From an uncultured Pseudomonadota bacterium (lineage in GTDB: Bacteria > Myxococcota_A > Polyangia > HGW-17): a stretch of DNA of 7,031 bases. The stretch lies in contig CALKWH010000042.1 of the NCBI GenBank assembly GCA_938004375.1, positions 1 through 7,031 on the forward strand, given 5' to 3'. A program made the position numbers and the translations under genes. This document shows, piece after piece, positions 1-6,985 of the stretch; position 1 is the stretch's first letter, and every line of letters starts with the position of its first letter. The notes below the pieces were generated by a model. That model searched no databases. It saw only the letters and a list, made by a program, of their open reading frames with translations, and was not told where the DNA came from.

Positions 1-1
1 G

Positions 2-217
2 AACACCGTCGGGAGCTTCACCTGCGCGTGCGACGCCGGCTTCTCGGGCGACGGCTTCGTTTGCGAGCCCCAGGGCGTCCCGGTCCGCACCCTCCAGGGC
101 GGCGGCGGCTGCCAGACCTCCGGCGGCGACGACCCGACCACGTCCTCGTCCTTCCTGCTGATGCTCGCCGCCGTCGCCATGTTCCTTCGCCGGAAGTCCA
201 ACCGCCCGCGCAGATAA
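2..217 (+). CDS. EGF-like domain surface protein with MYXO-CTERM-like sorting tail (3' fragment)
   Basis: This is the last 71 codons of a protein whose start lies outside the window; it ends at TAA 215-217. The fragment opens in the second half of a calcium-binding-type EGF module (NTVGSFTCACDAGFSGDGFVC), with its last three cysteines at fragment residues 8, 10 and 21. A spacer then leads to a Gly-rich stretch with one cysteine (GGGGC, residues 33-37), a short polar linker, a hydrophobic segment (about residues 51-62) and a basic end (RRKSNRPRR). The order Gly/Cys motif, single helix, Arg cluster is that of C-terminal protein-sorting tails such as MYXO-CTERM, which are processed at the cysteine and anchor proteins at the cell surface. 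The protein is therefore probably exported. Many classic MYXO-CTERM tails have a denser Gly-Cys motif, so the exact tail family is uncertain. It converges on top6A, 118 nt away. Confidence 0.75.
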   Translation, partial: NTVGSFTCACDAGFSGDGFVCEPQGVPVRTLQGGGGCQTSGGDDPTTSSSFLLMLAAVAMFLRRKSNRPRR

Positions 218-335
218 CCAGCCTCGTCAATTCGGCATATCCCGAGGAGTCCCAGTCATGCCCGGCGACCCACCGGGCGAAGGGCCATCTTCACCTTGAA
301 AAATGAAGGTCAGTCAGTGAGGAGGGGGCGCGTGA
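218..335. other. Convergent intergenic gap
   Basis: These 118 bp separate the plus-strand EGF-protein gene from the end of the minus-strand rho-top6A operon. They contain a perfect 6-bp inverted repeat, GCCCGG at 260-265 and CCGGGC at 273-278, with a 7-nt loop. A weaker 5-bp repeat, ACCTT/AAGGT, lies near 292-313. Neither is followed by a T-run on either strand, so no intrinsic terminator can be called. Termination here could be Rho-dependent or structure-assisted; that is inference only. Confidence 0.5.
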
Positions 336-1445
336 CTACTCCAGGTAGTCGTCGTTCTTGATCTTCTCGGGGAGGTACTTCTCGGAGATGAACGAGATGC
401 CGCGCGACGAGAGGGCTTCGAGCTCGAGCTTGACCTTGGAGTCCATCATCTTCTGGAGCTCCTTCTGCCAGCGCTTCTCGTTGAACCAGGGGTATTTCAT
501 GATCTCCCGGGCGCGCTTCTCGTCGTTCTTGTTCAGCGCGATGGTGACCACCGAGGGAAGGTCGAACTTCTCGCGATCGAACGACGAGAGGCCCAGGAAG
601 CGGGCCTTGGGGATGGCCATGCGCTCGGACTCGAAGGCCAGGTTGATCGAGCCGTACTTGAGCACGGAATAGATGTAGAGCCCCCACGGGTCGTTGTCGA
701 CGAGCACGTAGACGGGCAGCTCCTTCTCCTCGTGCAGGCGGCGCAGCAGGCGGCGCACGCCCCGGGAGGTCTGGCCCCCGGACTGCACCATGATGCAGTT
801 GTGCTTCTTCCAGAACTTGTCCTCGTTGAGGCGGCGCCAGACGGCGTCCTTTTCCATGATCAGCACGAAGTCGGCCTCGCACTTCTTGAACTGGACCACG
901 TGCTCCTCGACGATGGAGGGGATGCCGTAGCCGCCGGTGCCCATGGAGCGGCAGTCGATGGTGTCCCCGGAGTCGACCAGCGTGAGGTTGCCCACCATGG
1001 TGCCCTTGTTCGAGGCGAACAGGTGCAGCTCCTCGCGCAGGGCACCGATGGTGACCTCGAGGTCCTCGAGGACCGGATCGGACTCGCTCTGGTCGTCGAA
1101 CGTGTTCTCGCCGCGGGCCAGCGTGTGCTTGGTCATGTAGAAAAGATCACGGATGCTGGTGGTCTTGCGGACGTCGAGGAGCTCCTTGCACGCCGAGGCG
1201 ACCAGGAACGTCTGCATGAAGCGCTTGGCCTGCCCCTGGTGGAAGAACACGCGCTCCTGGAGCTTGTCGCCCATGCGGATGAAGCGGCTCTCCTCGTCGT
1301 AGACCGAGTTCGACAGGCTGCGCAGCGGGATCTGGACGGCCGGGTTTCCCTTCTCGCCGAAGATGTCGATCACCGCCTGGGCGAGGTCGCGCATGCGCTC
1401 GAGGATCTGTTCGTCTTTCTTGTCGCGTCTGGTCTTCGTGGTCAT
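336..1445 (-). CDS. top6A: DNA topoisomerase VI subunit A (Spo11-type DNA-cleaving subunit)
   Basis: Catalytic subunit of the type IIB topoisomerase, an A2B2 enzyme. It makes double-strand breaks through a 5'-phosphotyrosyl link so that another duplex can pass. The protein is 369 residues, normal for the family. The N-terminal winged-helix (5Y-CAP) domain carries SIRDLFY with the expected catalytic tyrosine at residue 103. The Toprim domain supplies the metal ligands: E198 in MEKDAVW, and D250 and D252 in VDNDPWG. Downstream family motifs are YIYSVLKYGS and LAFES. I chose ATG 1445 because GAGG lies 6 nt upstream; an in-frame TTG at 1457 would add four residues but has a poorer context. The start is 8 nt after the top6B stop, and that stop overlaps the ribosome-binding site, which suggests coupled translation of the two subunits. 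One oddity: the glycine loop at 222-229 reads SGGQTSRG rather than the GKGxPD-like sequence I recall from archaeal enzymes. It appears to be the last gene of the operon. Confidence 0.96.
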   Translation of the reverse strand: MTTKTRRDKKDEQILERMRDLAQAVIDIFGEKGNPAVQIPLRSLSNSVYDEESRFIRMGDKLQERVFFHQGQAKRFMQTFLVASACKELLDVRKTTSIRDLFYMTKHTLARGENTFDDQSESDPVLEDLEVTIGALREELHLFASNKGTMVGNLTLVDSGDTIDCRSMGTGGYGIPSIVEEHVVQFKKCEADFVLIMEKDAVWRRLNEDKFWKKHNCIMVQSGGQTSRGVRRLLRRLHEEKELPVYVLVDNDPWGLYIYSVLKYGSINLAFESERMAIPKARFLGLSSFDREKFDLPSVVTIALNKNDEKRAREIMKYPWFNEKRWQKELQKMMDSKVKLELEALSSRGISFISEKYLPEKIKNDDYLE

Positions 1446-1451
1446 GGCCTG

Positions 1452-1455
1452 CCTC
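1452..1455 (-). promoter_or_regulatory. Ribosome-binding site of top6A, overlapping the top6B stop
   Basis: The minus strand reads TGAGG followed by 6 nt and ATG. The TGA ends top6B and its last two bases begin GAGG. This decides the top6A start at 1445 rather than the in-frame TTG at 1457, and it suggests that terminating ribosomes re-initiate on top6A. Confidence 0.7.
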
Positions 1456-3613
1456 AATTCTCGTCGTCGTCGGAGTCGTCACCCTCGGGTTCGGAATCGG
1501 GATCGGAATCAGAGTCGGAGTCGGAGTCGCCTGTCGGCAGACTCGCTTCCAGGTCCACCATCTCCGGCAGCTCGATCTGGTCGGCGAACTCCTCGAGGGC
1601 CTCCTGGATCAGCGCGTCGATGTCCTTGGGCTTGCCGCCGGTGAGGGCGGCCAGCGACCGGGACAGGTCGGGGATGTAGCGCTGGAACAGCGACTTGCGC
1701 TCGCGGCTGGCCTTGAGCTTCACCTTGCGCGAGAGCCACACCGAGAGCTCGCGGGCGCACTCCTGCAGGGCGAGCCGAATCTCCTCGAGGATCTCGTCGA
1801 AGTGCGCGACGGCCTCCTTGCTCTCGGAGGTGAACGGGACCCACACCGAGGCGAAGTGGACCATGATCACGAGCGGCCCCTGGGGGAAGCCGCCGCGGGG
1901 CTGGGTCACGCCGTAGCGGCGCCAGTTCATCTCCATGATGGCCCGGGAGATGGCGCAGGCCTTGAGTTGGTACAACAGCGGCACGCGGTTGGCGAGGCGG
2001 ATGATCTGCGCCGAGGTGGTGTCGGCCTCCTGGCGGGCGTAACTGTCGTAGGCCGAGCGCAGCTGGGCGATCTCGGAGAACTCCAGGCCCTTGACGCGCT
2101 TTCTGGGGCTGATGCCGGTCTTCTCCAGGCACTCGGCGACCTTCTTGCGGTTGAAGCCGGGCAGGTCCAGCAGCGCGGCGGCCAGCGTCTTCTCCTGGTC
2201 GAGGGCGATGCCCGCCACCGAGAGCTCGCCCGGGTCGCCGTGATCCACCAGGCCCTGCAGTTCGCCGCCGTAGGCCAGCGCGACCTCGACTAGGAACGGG
2301 TTGCCGCGGTACACCCGCGGGCTGCGGGAGCGGCTCACGTAGAACTCGGCGCCGCGGATCTGGCGGGCCAGGCCCCGGCGCAGCAGCTCCTCGCCGATGG
2401 GCACGACCGCGGTGGCCGGCGGCGCGAGGATCTTCACCTGCGGGATGGCCTTGTACAGGGCCTGGATCTCGTCGCCGGTGAGCTTCTGAGGGTTACGGGT
2501 GGTGGGCACGCCGGCGAGCTCGCAGATCTCGTCGGCGATGCGCGGCGTGACCCGCGAGAACTCGTGCTGCAGCGACGCGCTCACGCGGCGGTGGGGGCTC
2601 TCGCGCAGCATCTTGATGAGCATGCCCAGCTCCACGCCGTGGGGATGAGGGCGGATCTCCTCGGGCTGGCGCGGCAGCTCCTGGGCCACGCGGGGGAAGT
2701 GGAGCTTGTCCCCGCGGGGGTTGGTGTAGAAGATCTCGGCGTGGGGGTTGGCCACCGCGGTCTGGGCGAGGTACTCGTCCAGGCTCTGGCGGCCGCCCTT
2801 GTACTGGGCCTCGAGCTCGATCTCGACGCGGGTGCCGTGGGGCACGTCCCAGTCCACGATCATATCCTTCACGATGCGGGCCCGGTTCTTCTTCAGGTCC
2901 ATCATCAACTCGAAGTAGTGGGCGGGGTGGCGCTCGCCGATGCGCGAGGTGATGCGCATGGGCTTGCCCGTGGTGAGCTGGCCGTACATGCCCGCGGCCG
3001 AGATGCCGATGCCCTGCTGGCCGCGGCTCTGGCGCAGGCGGTGGAACTTGGAGCCATAGAGCAGCTGGGCGAAGATCTTCGGGATCTGCTCGCGCACGAT
3101 GCCGGGGCCGTTGTCCTGCACGGTCACGCACATGCGCCCCTCCTCCAGCGGCTGGATCTCGACGATGATCGTCGGCAGCAGGCCGGCGTCCTCGCAGGCG
3201 TCCAGGCTGTTGTCGACGGCCTCCTTGACCGTGGTCATCAGCGCGCGGGCGGCCGAGTCGAAGCCCAGCAGTTGCTTGTTCTTCGCAAAGAACTCGGAGA
3301 TCGAGATCTCGCGCTGCTGGGTGGCGAACTCCTCGGCCTTGACGCGCTGACGCTGGCGCGGGGTCGCGTCCTCGGCTGCGGCCGGCTGGTCCTCCCAGAG
3401 CGCGCCGAAGAGGTTGTCGGTGCCGGTGATCGAGAAACTCCCCGTCTCGTGGCGGTCCGGCGCGTCGGCGTCGGGCACAGTGGGGATGGCGTCGGTCTCT
3501 GGCTCGGGCGTCGGGTCCTTGCGGACGGGCGCGGGGACGGGCTTCGCGGCGGGGGCGGGCACCGGCTCCACGCTGAACAGGAACAAGTCATCCATGGTCG
3601 TTTTCTTGGGCAT
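1454..3613 (-). CDS. top6B: DNA topoisomerase VI subunit B (GHKL ATPase subunit)
   Basis: ATP-driven clamp subunit that pairs with Top6A to relax and decatenate DNA. The 719-residue protein is clearly longer than the roughly 500-600 residues usual in archaea. Domain order: a Pro/acidic low-complexity extension (1-90); a Bergerat-fold ATPase with N-box EAVDNSLDA (131-139), DNGPGI (167-172) and lid GQQGIGISAAGMYGQ (198-212); an H2TH-like region (about 320-400, including GVELGMLIKML); and a transducer domain with NRVPLLY (542-548) and VPFTSESKEAV (592-602). K599 is the likely ATP-contacting switch lysine. A very acidic Ser-Asp tail ends the protein (695-719). The ATG has AAGGAG 5 nt upstream, overlapping the previous gene's TAA. 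A second in-frame ATG at codon 7 lacks that spacing. The H2TH and transducer domains exclude the reduced Topo VIII or Mini-A types. Codon use resembles the neighbours, so there is no sign of recent transfer. Confidence 0.96.
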   Translation of the reverse strand: MPKKTTMDDLFLFSVEPVPAPAAKPVPAPVRKDPTPEPETDAIPTVPDADAPDRHETGSFSITGTDNLFGALWEDQPAAAEDATPRQRQRVKAEEFATQQREISISEFFAKNKQLLGFDSAARALMTTVKEAVDNSLDACEDAGLLPTIIVEIQPLEEGRMCVTVQDNGPGIVREQIPKIFAQLLYGSKFHRLRQSRGQQGIGISAAGMYGQLTTGKPMRITSRIGERHPAHYFELMMDLKKNRARIVKDMIVDWDVPHGTRVEIELEAQYKGGRQSLDEYLAQTAVANPHAEIFYTNPRGDKLHFPRVAQELPRQPEEIRPHPHGVELGMLIKMLRESPHRRVSASLQHEFSRVTPRIADEICELAGVPTTRNPQKLTGDEIQALYKAIPQVKILAPPATAVVPIGEELLRRGLARQIRGAEFYVSRSRSPRVYRGNPFLVEVALAYGGELQGLVDHGDPGELSVAGIALDQEKTLAAALLDLPGFNRKKVAECLEKTGISPRKRVKGLEFSEIAQLRSAYDSYARQEADTTSAQIIRLANRVPLLYQLKACAISRAIMEMNWRRYGVTQPRGGFPQGPLVIMVHFASVWVPFTSESKEAVAHFDEILEEIRLALQECARELSVWLSRKVKLKASRERKSLFQRYIPDLSRSLAALTGGKPKDIDALIQEALEEFADQIELPEMVDLEASLPTGDSDSDSDSDPDSEPEGDDSDDDEN
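1491..1530 (-). repeat. Degenerate hexamer repeat encoding the Ser-Asp tail of Top6B
   Basis: On the plus strand this is a run of near-identical hexamers of the form TCGGAG, TCGGAA or TCGGGA. Read on the minus strand in frame it encodes alternating Asp and Ser with one Pro and one Glu. It lies wholly within top6B, close to the stop codon, and could vary in length between strains by slippage. Confidence 0.7.
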
Positions 3614-3622
3614 CCGTACTCC

Positions 3623-4432
3623 TTACTGAGCGGAGGGGTTCTGCCGGGGCAACTGGCGACGCAGCTCGGCGAGCCGGGCGACCACCAGCTCCCGCAGCCG
3701 GCCGTCGGGCATGCGCTCGAGGGTCGCCGCGAGCACGGCCTGGGCGTCGGCCACGCGCTGGTCCTCGACGTACAGATCGGCCAGCCGCAGGGCCAGCTCG
3801 CCGTTGCTCGGCGCCATCGAGTAGGCCCTAAGCCAGCTCTGCTCGGCGGCGTCCCGGGCTCCCAGCCCGTAGTGGGCCTCGCCCTCCAGGAAGAGGAGGT
3901 TTACAGCATCCGGATCTTTTTTCAACTCCCGTTGGATCCACGTCAGGGCGTCCTCGAAGCGCCGGGCCCGCATGCACAGGCGGACCATGCGCTCGAACAG
4001 GAGGGGGTTCCTCGGGTTGCGCTGGATCACCCGGGAGAGCTCGGCGATGGCGTCGTCCCACCGCTCGGCGGTGGTGAGCTGGGTGACGTACTGCATGCGC
4101 AGCACGTCGTTCTCCGGGTCGGCGGCCACCTGGCGCTCGAGGATGGCCAGCTGGTCCTCGTGGCGCTGGGTACGGAAGGTGGACAGCATCAGCAGCGCGC
4201 CCACCGCCGCGAGCGCGGCGAACAGCCCGAAGGCGACGCCGGCCGCCATCCACCGGGTGCGGCGCCAGGCCCGCGCGCAGTCGACGCACAGGTCGCGGCC
4301 GCGGATCGTGCTCACGCACTCCGGGCACATGGCCACCCCGCAGCGGGCGCAGTCGAGCACGGCGCGCTCCTGGGGGTGCCAGGCGCAGGCGCCTGCCCGG
4401 CGTTTCTCGGGGCGCCCGGCTTCCGGCTTCAT
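3623..4432 (-). CDS. Membrane protein with N-terminal B-box-like zinc-binding head and C-terminal TPR repeats
   Basis: 269 residues, function not recognised. The N-terminal head has C16-x2-H19-x8-C28-x2-C31-x4-C36-x2-C39-x9-C49-x2-C52, eight ligands that would hold two zinc ions as in B-box-type fingers. A basic stretch (RAWRRTRW) precedes one hydrophobic helix at about 61-84. The rest is four back-to-back 34-residue TPR-like units at 108-141, 142-175, 176-209 and 210-243, each ending near Asn/Asp-Pro. The basic flank before the helix suggests a cytoplasmic zinc head and a periplasmic TPR arm, though basic residues also follow the helix. TPRs usually serve as protein-binding scaffolds. ATG 4432 is preferred: AGGA lies 9 nt upstream, overlapping the previous TAG. 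The frame stays open further upstream, but only by overlapping the preceding gene. It sits 9 nt before top6B, so it is co-transcribed with topoisomerase VI. Confidence 0.85.
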   Translation of the reverse strand: MKPEAGRPEKRRAGACAWHPQERAVLDCARCGVAMCPECVSTIRGRDLCVDCARAWRRTRWMAAGVAFGLFAALAAVGALLMLSTFRTQRHEDQLAILERQVAADPENDVLRMQYVTQLTTAERWDDAIAELSRVIQRNPRNPLLFERMVRLCMRARRFEDALTWIQRELKKDPDAVNLLFLEGEAHYGLGARDAAEQSWLRAYSMAPSNGELALRLADLYVEDQRVADAQAVLAATLERMPDGRLRELVVARLAELRRQLPRQNPSAQ

Positions 4433-4443
4433 TTCGGGGAGTC

Positions 4444-4932
4444 CTAGCCCGCCTGGGGGGCGAGCATCTCGTTGAACGCGGCCTCGAGCAGGAAGGCGGC
4501 GGCGTGCTGGTGATGGTCGAGGAAGTGCACGTAGATGGCCACGTCCTGGGCCGGGAAGTCCTTGGCCAGCTCGTGGGCCTTGGCGCGCAGCGTCTCTTCC
4601 GGGATGGTCTTGAGGAAGGTCTCGTCGGTCTCGCCGCGGCGGTGCTTGACCTCGAGCAGGTCGAGGTACTTCTCGAGCATGGGGCGGCGCCGTCCCAGGA
4701 GCCACTCGTAGATCAGCGCGGAGGCGACGTTGTCGTTGCCCCCGTTCAGACCGTCGAGGAGGCGATCCTTCCACAGGCGCCCGCGGGCCTTGAGCGACAG
4801 CACCGACGACGGGATCCGGGTGGGGATGTCGCCGGCGATCAGGATGCGCTTGAACTGGCCGGAGTTGAGCTCGTCGACCATGCTCTCGATCTTGGCGGGG
4901 CCGATTTTGGTGGCGATGTCGCGGGGTTTCAT
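4444..4932 (-). CDS. Hypothetical protein, 162 aa, between rho and the TPR gene
   Basis: I do not recognise this protein. It starts [11 protein letters not shown] at ATG 4932, 16 nt after the rho stop, with GGAAAG 8 nt upstream as a modest ribosome-binding site, and ends at TAG 4444. It has no signal peptide, membrane segment or cysteine pair. Composition suggests a soluble, mostly helical protein. A Gly/Asn-rich turn (GLNGGNDN, 61-68) follows a basic stretch ([15 protein letters not shown], 46-60). The second half is rich in Glu, Lys and His and includes [12 protein letters not shown] (136-147), whose clustered histidines might bind metal; that is speculation. Consistent G/C-ending codons, tight spacing on both sides and a sensible start support a real gene. 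The frame extends upstream past 4932 only as an out-of-frame shadow of rho. Confidence 0.8.
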   Translation of the reverse strand: MKPRDIATKIGPAKIESMVDELNSGQFKRILIAGDIPTRIPSSVLSLKARGRLWKDRLLDGLNGGNDNVASALIYEWLLGRRRPMLEKYLDLLEVKHRRGETDETFLKTIPEETLRAKAHELAKDFPAQDVAIYVHFLDHHQHAAAFLLEAAFNEMLAPQAG

Positions 4933-4948
4933 GCGGCCAGCTTTCCGG

Positions 4949-6196
<1,248 letters not shown>

Positions 6197-6378
6197 GGTT
6201 CTCCTCAAAATGTGAAATGGTTGGTTTCGGACAGTGAACGGTGTGATGTGGTTAGCGGATTGTGACCCAATTCAATGGATAATTTCGACTGACGGATCGT
6301 GTAAAGGTCCAGGATTGGCCAGGAACACAACGCAGGCTTTGAAAAACGATCTGACCTGGAGTTGCCCTCGGCAAAGAC
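6197..6378 (-). promoter_or_regulatory. rho 5' leader with candidate rut-like segment
   Basis: If transcription starts about 7 nt after the -10 element at 6385-6390, rho mRNA has an untranslated leader of about 180 nt. The leader holds no ATG and no credible leader peptide. The stretch read on the minus strand from 6261 to 6211 has 20 C and only 4 G in 51 nt, with many YC dinucleotides and little pairing potential, which stands out in a G-rich genome. That is the composition of Rho utilisation sites, and E. coli rho is known to be attenuated by Rho in its leader. Length and composition are seen or counted; autoregulation is inferred. Confidence 0.4.
6201..6206 (-). promoter_or_regulatory. Ribosome-binding site of rho
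   Basis: GAGGAG lies 4 nt before ATG 6196 on the minus strand, in the context TTTTGAGGAGAACC. Its position rules out the in-frame TTG at 6208 as the main start, because that codon overlaps or precedes the site. Confidence 0.75.
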
Positions 6379-6384
6379 AGGCGC

Positions 6385-6413
6385 AACATAAGGGGGGTTT
6401 CGGCTGTTGTCAA
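6385..6413 (-). promoter_or_regulatory. Sigma70-type promoter of the rho operon
   Basis: On the minus strand a perfect -35 hexamer, TTGACA (6413-6408), is followed by exactly 17 nt and the -10 hexamer TATGTT (6390-6385, 4 of 6 consensus). The spacer contains a run of six C. The predicted start is near 6378. It lies in the AT-richer divergent region and points at rho, so it probably drives all five genes. Confidence 0.7.
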
Positions 6414-6433
6414 GCTGAAATGGAAAATCGACA

Positions 6434-6461
6434 TTGCGTGTTTGCCGAACGGGGGTACACT
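6434..6461 (+). promoter_or_regulatory. Weak candidate promoter of the serpin gene
   Basis: TTGCGT (6434-6439, 3 of 6) and TACACT (6456-6461, 4 of 6) are separated by 16 nt. The predicted start would fall just before the ribosome-binding site, leaving a leader of about 15 nt. The match is modest, and the true promoter may be different or need another sigma factor. Confidence 0.3.
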
Positions 6462-6470
6462 GGTTCGCAC

Positions 6471-6478
6471 AAGGAGGT
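6471..6478 (+). promoter_or_regulatory. Strong ribosome-binding site of the serpin gene
   Basis: AAGGAGGT is close to a full complement of the 16S rRNA 3' end and stands 4-5 nt before ATG 6483. It fixes the start of the lipoprotein signal peptide and predicts efficient translation. Confidence 0.8.
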
Positions 6479-6482
6479 CAGC

Positions 6483-6985
6483 ATGAAACACCTATTCGTT
6501 CTTACACTTGCGTCCATGTTCTGGTTCACCGCCTGCGACGTCGGCAGCTCCGACAACAACGGCAACAACACGAACAACGTCAACAACGTCAACAACGTCA
6601 ACAACGTCAACAACGTCAACAACGTCAACAACGCCAACAACGCCAACAACGTCAACAACGAGAACTACACCGTCCTCAAGTCCGACCTGCCCCGCGAGGA
6701 GAACCCCGCCATCGAACCCGACGAGCTCGCCGGGCTCACCGACGGCATGTTCCAGCTCCACCTCGACCTGTACGCCGAGCTGGCGGCCCGCGACGACGGC
6801 AACATCATCTATTCCCCGTGGTCCATCGACCTGGCGCTGGCCATGACCTGGGCCGGGGCGCGCAACACCACCGAGACCGAGATGGCCGGCGTGCTGCACT
6901 TCCCCATGGATCAGGACCTGGTGCACGCGGGCTTCAACAGCCTCGAGCGCCACGTCAACGGACTCGGGACCGGACTCGATCCCCT
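6483..6985 (+). CDS. Serpin family lipoprotein (5' fragment, cut by contig end)
   Basis: Only the first 167 codons are genomic. Residues 1-18 form a lipoprotein signal peptide: basic start MKH, hydrophobic core, and FTAC with the lipidated cysteine at 18. Residues 25-61 are an Asn-rich spacer of NNV/NNA units, probably a flexible tether. The serpin fold begins about residue 85; NIIYSPWSIDLALAMTW (107-123) followed by AGARNTTETEMAGVLHF (124-140) matches the conserved serpin segment with the NxxxSPxSI and MAxVLHF signatures. A full serpin domain is about 370 residues, so the inhibitory reactive-centre loop is missing and the target protease class cannot be inferred. Its likely role is a cell-surface suicide inhibitor of proteases, perhaps self-produced or from prey or competitors. 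After residue 167 the frame runs into adapter and gives a false DRKSTRLNSSH tail. Confidence 0.9.
6573..6662 (+). repeat. 9-bp tandem repeat encoding the Asn-Asn-Val linker
   Basis: Ten in-frame 9-bp units: six perfect copies of AACAACGTC (6573-6626), two with GCC in place of GTC (6627-6644), one more GTC unit and one ending GAG. It encodes the spacer between the lipidated cysteine and the serpin domain. Any gain or loss of units keeps the frame, so only linker length would change. Confidence 0.95.

Noticed and set aside
260..278. GC hairpin considered as an intrinsic terminator
   Set aside because: The stem is only 6 bp and neither strand has a T-run after it.
1446..1457. TTG 1457 as the top6A start
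   Set aside because: ATG 1445 has GAGG at ideal spacing and puts the catalytic tyrosine at residue 103, close to archaeal enzymes.
732..1679. Plus-strand open frame across top6A and the end of top6B
   Set aside because: Its Ser-Glu repeats are just the antisense of the Top6B Ser-Asp tail; it has no domain and lies opposite two conserved genes.
336..3613. Topo VIII, Mini-A or a meiotic Spo11-like toxin system instead of topoisomerase VI
   Set aside because: Two separate full-length subunits are present, with intact ATPase, H2TH-like, transducer, winged-helix and Toprim regions; neither is reduced or fused.
2564..4447. Long plus-strand open frame (about 627 codons) antisense to top6B and the TPR gene
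   Set aside because: It is the complement of strongly G/C-ending codons, rich in Gly, Leu, Val and Ala with no recognisable motif. It crosses two real genes on the other strand and has no ribosome-binding site.
6301..6360. TCCAGG/CCTGGA inverted repeats in the rho leader as a riboswitch or attenuator
   Set aside because: Stems of 5-6 bp at wide spacing are expected by chance; no conserved riboswitch core or terminator stem is visible.
6197..6378. Leader peptide (rhoL-like) upstream of rho
   Set aside because: No ATG occurs between the inferred start and the rho ATG on the minus strand, and no GTG or TTG has a credible ribosome-binding site.
6573..6662. Tandem repeat considered as a CRISPR array or replication iteron
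   Set aside because: Units are 9 bp with no spacers, in frame with a lipoprotein gene, and encode a familiar Asn-rich linker.
6492..6953. Minus-strand open frame with Val-Val-Asp repeats opposite the serpin gene
   Set aside because: The repeats are the antisense of the AACAACGTC units. The plus-strand frame has a signal peptide, a strong ribosome-binding site and serpin signatures.
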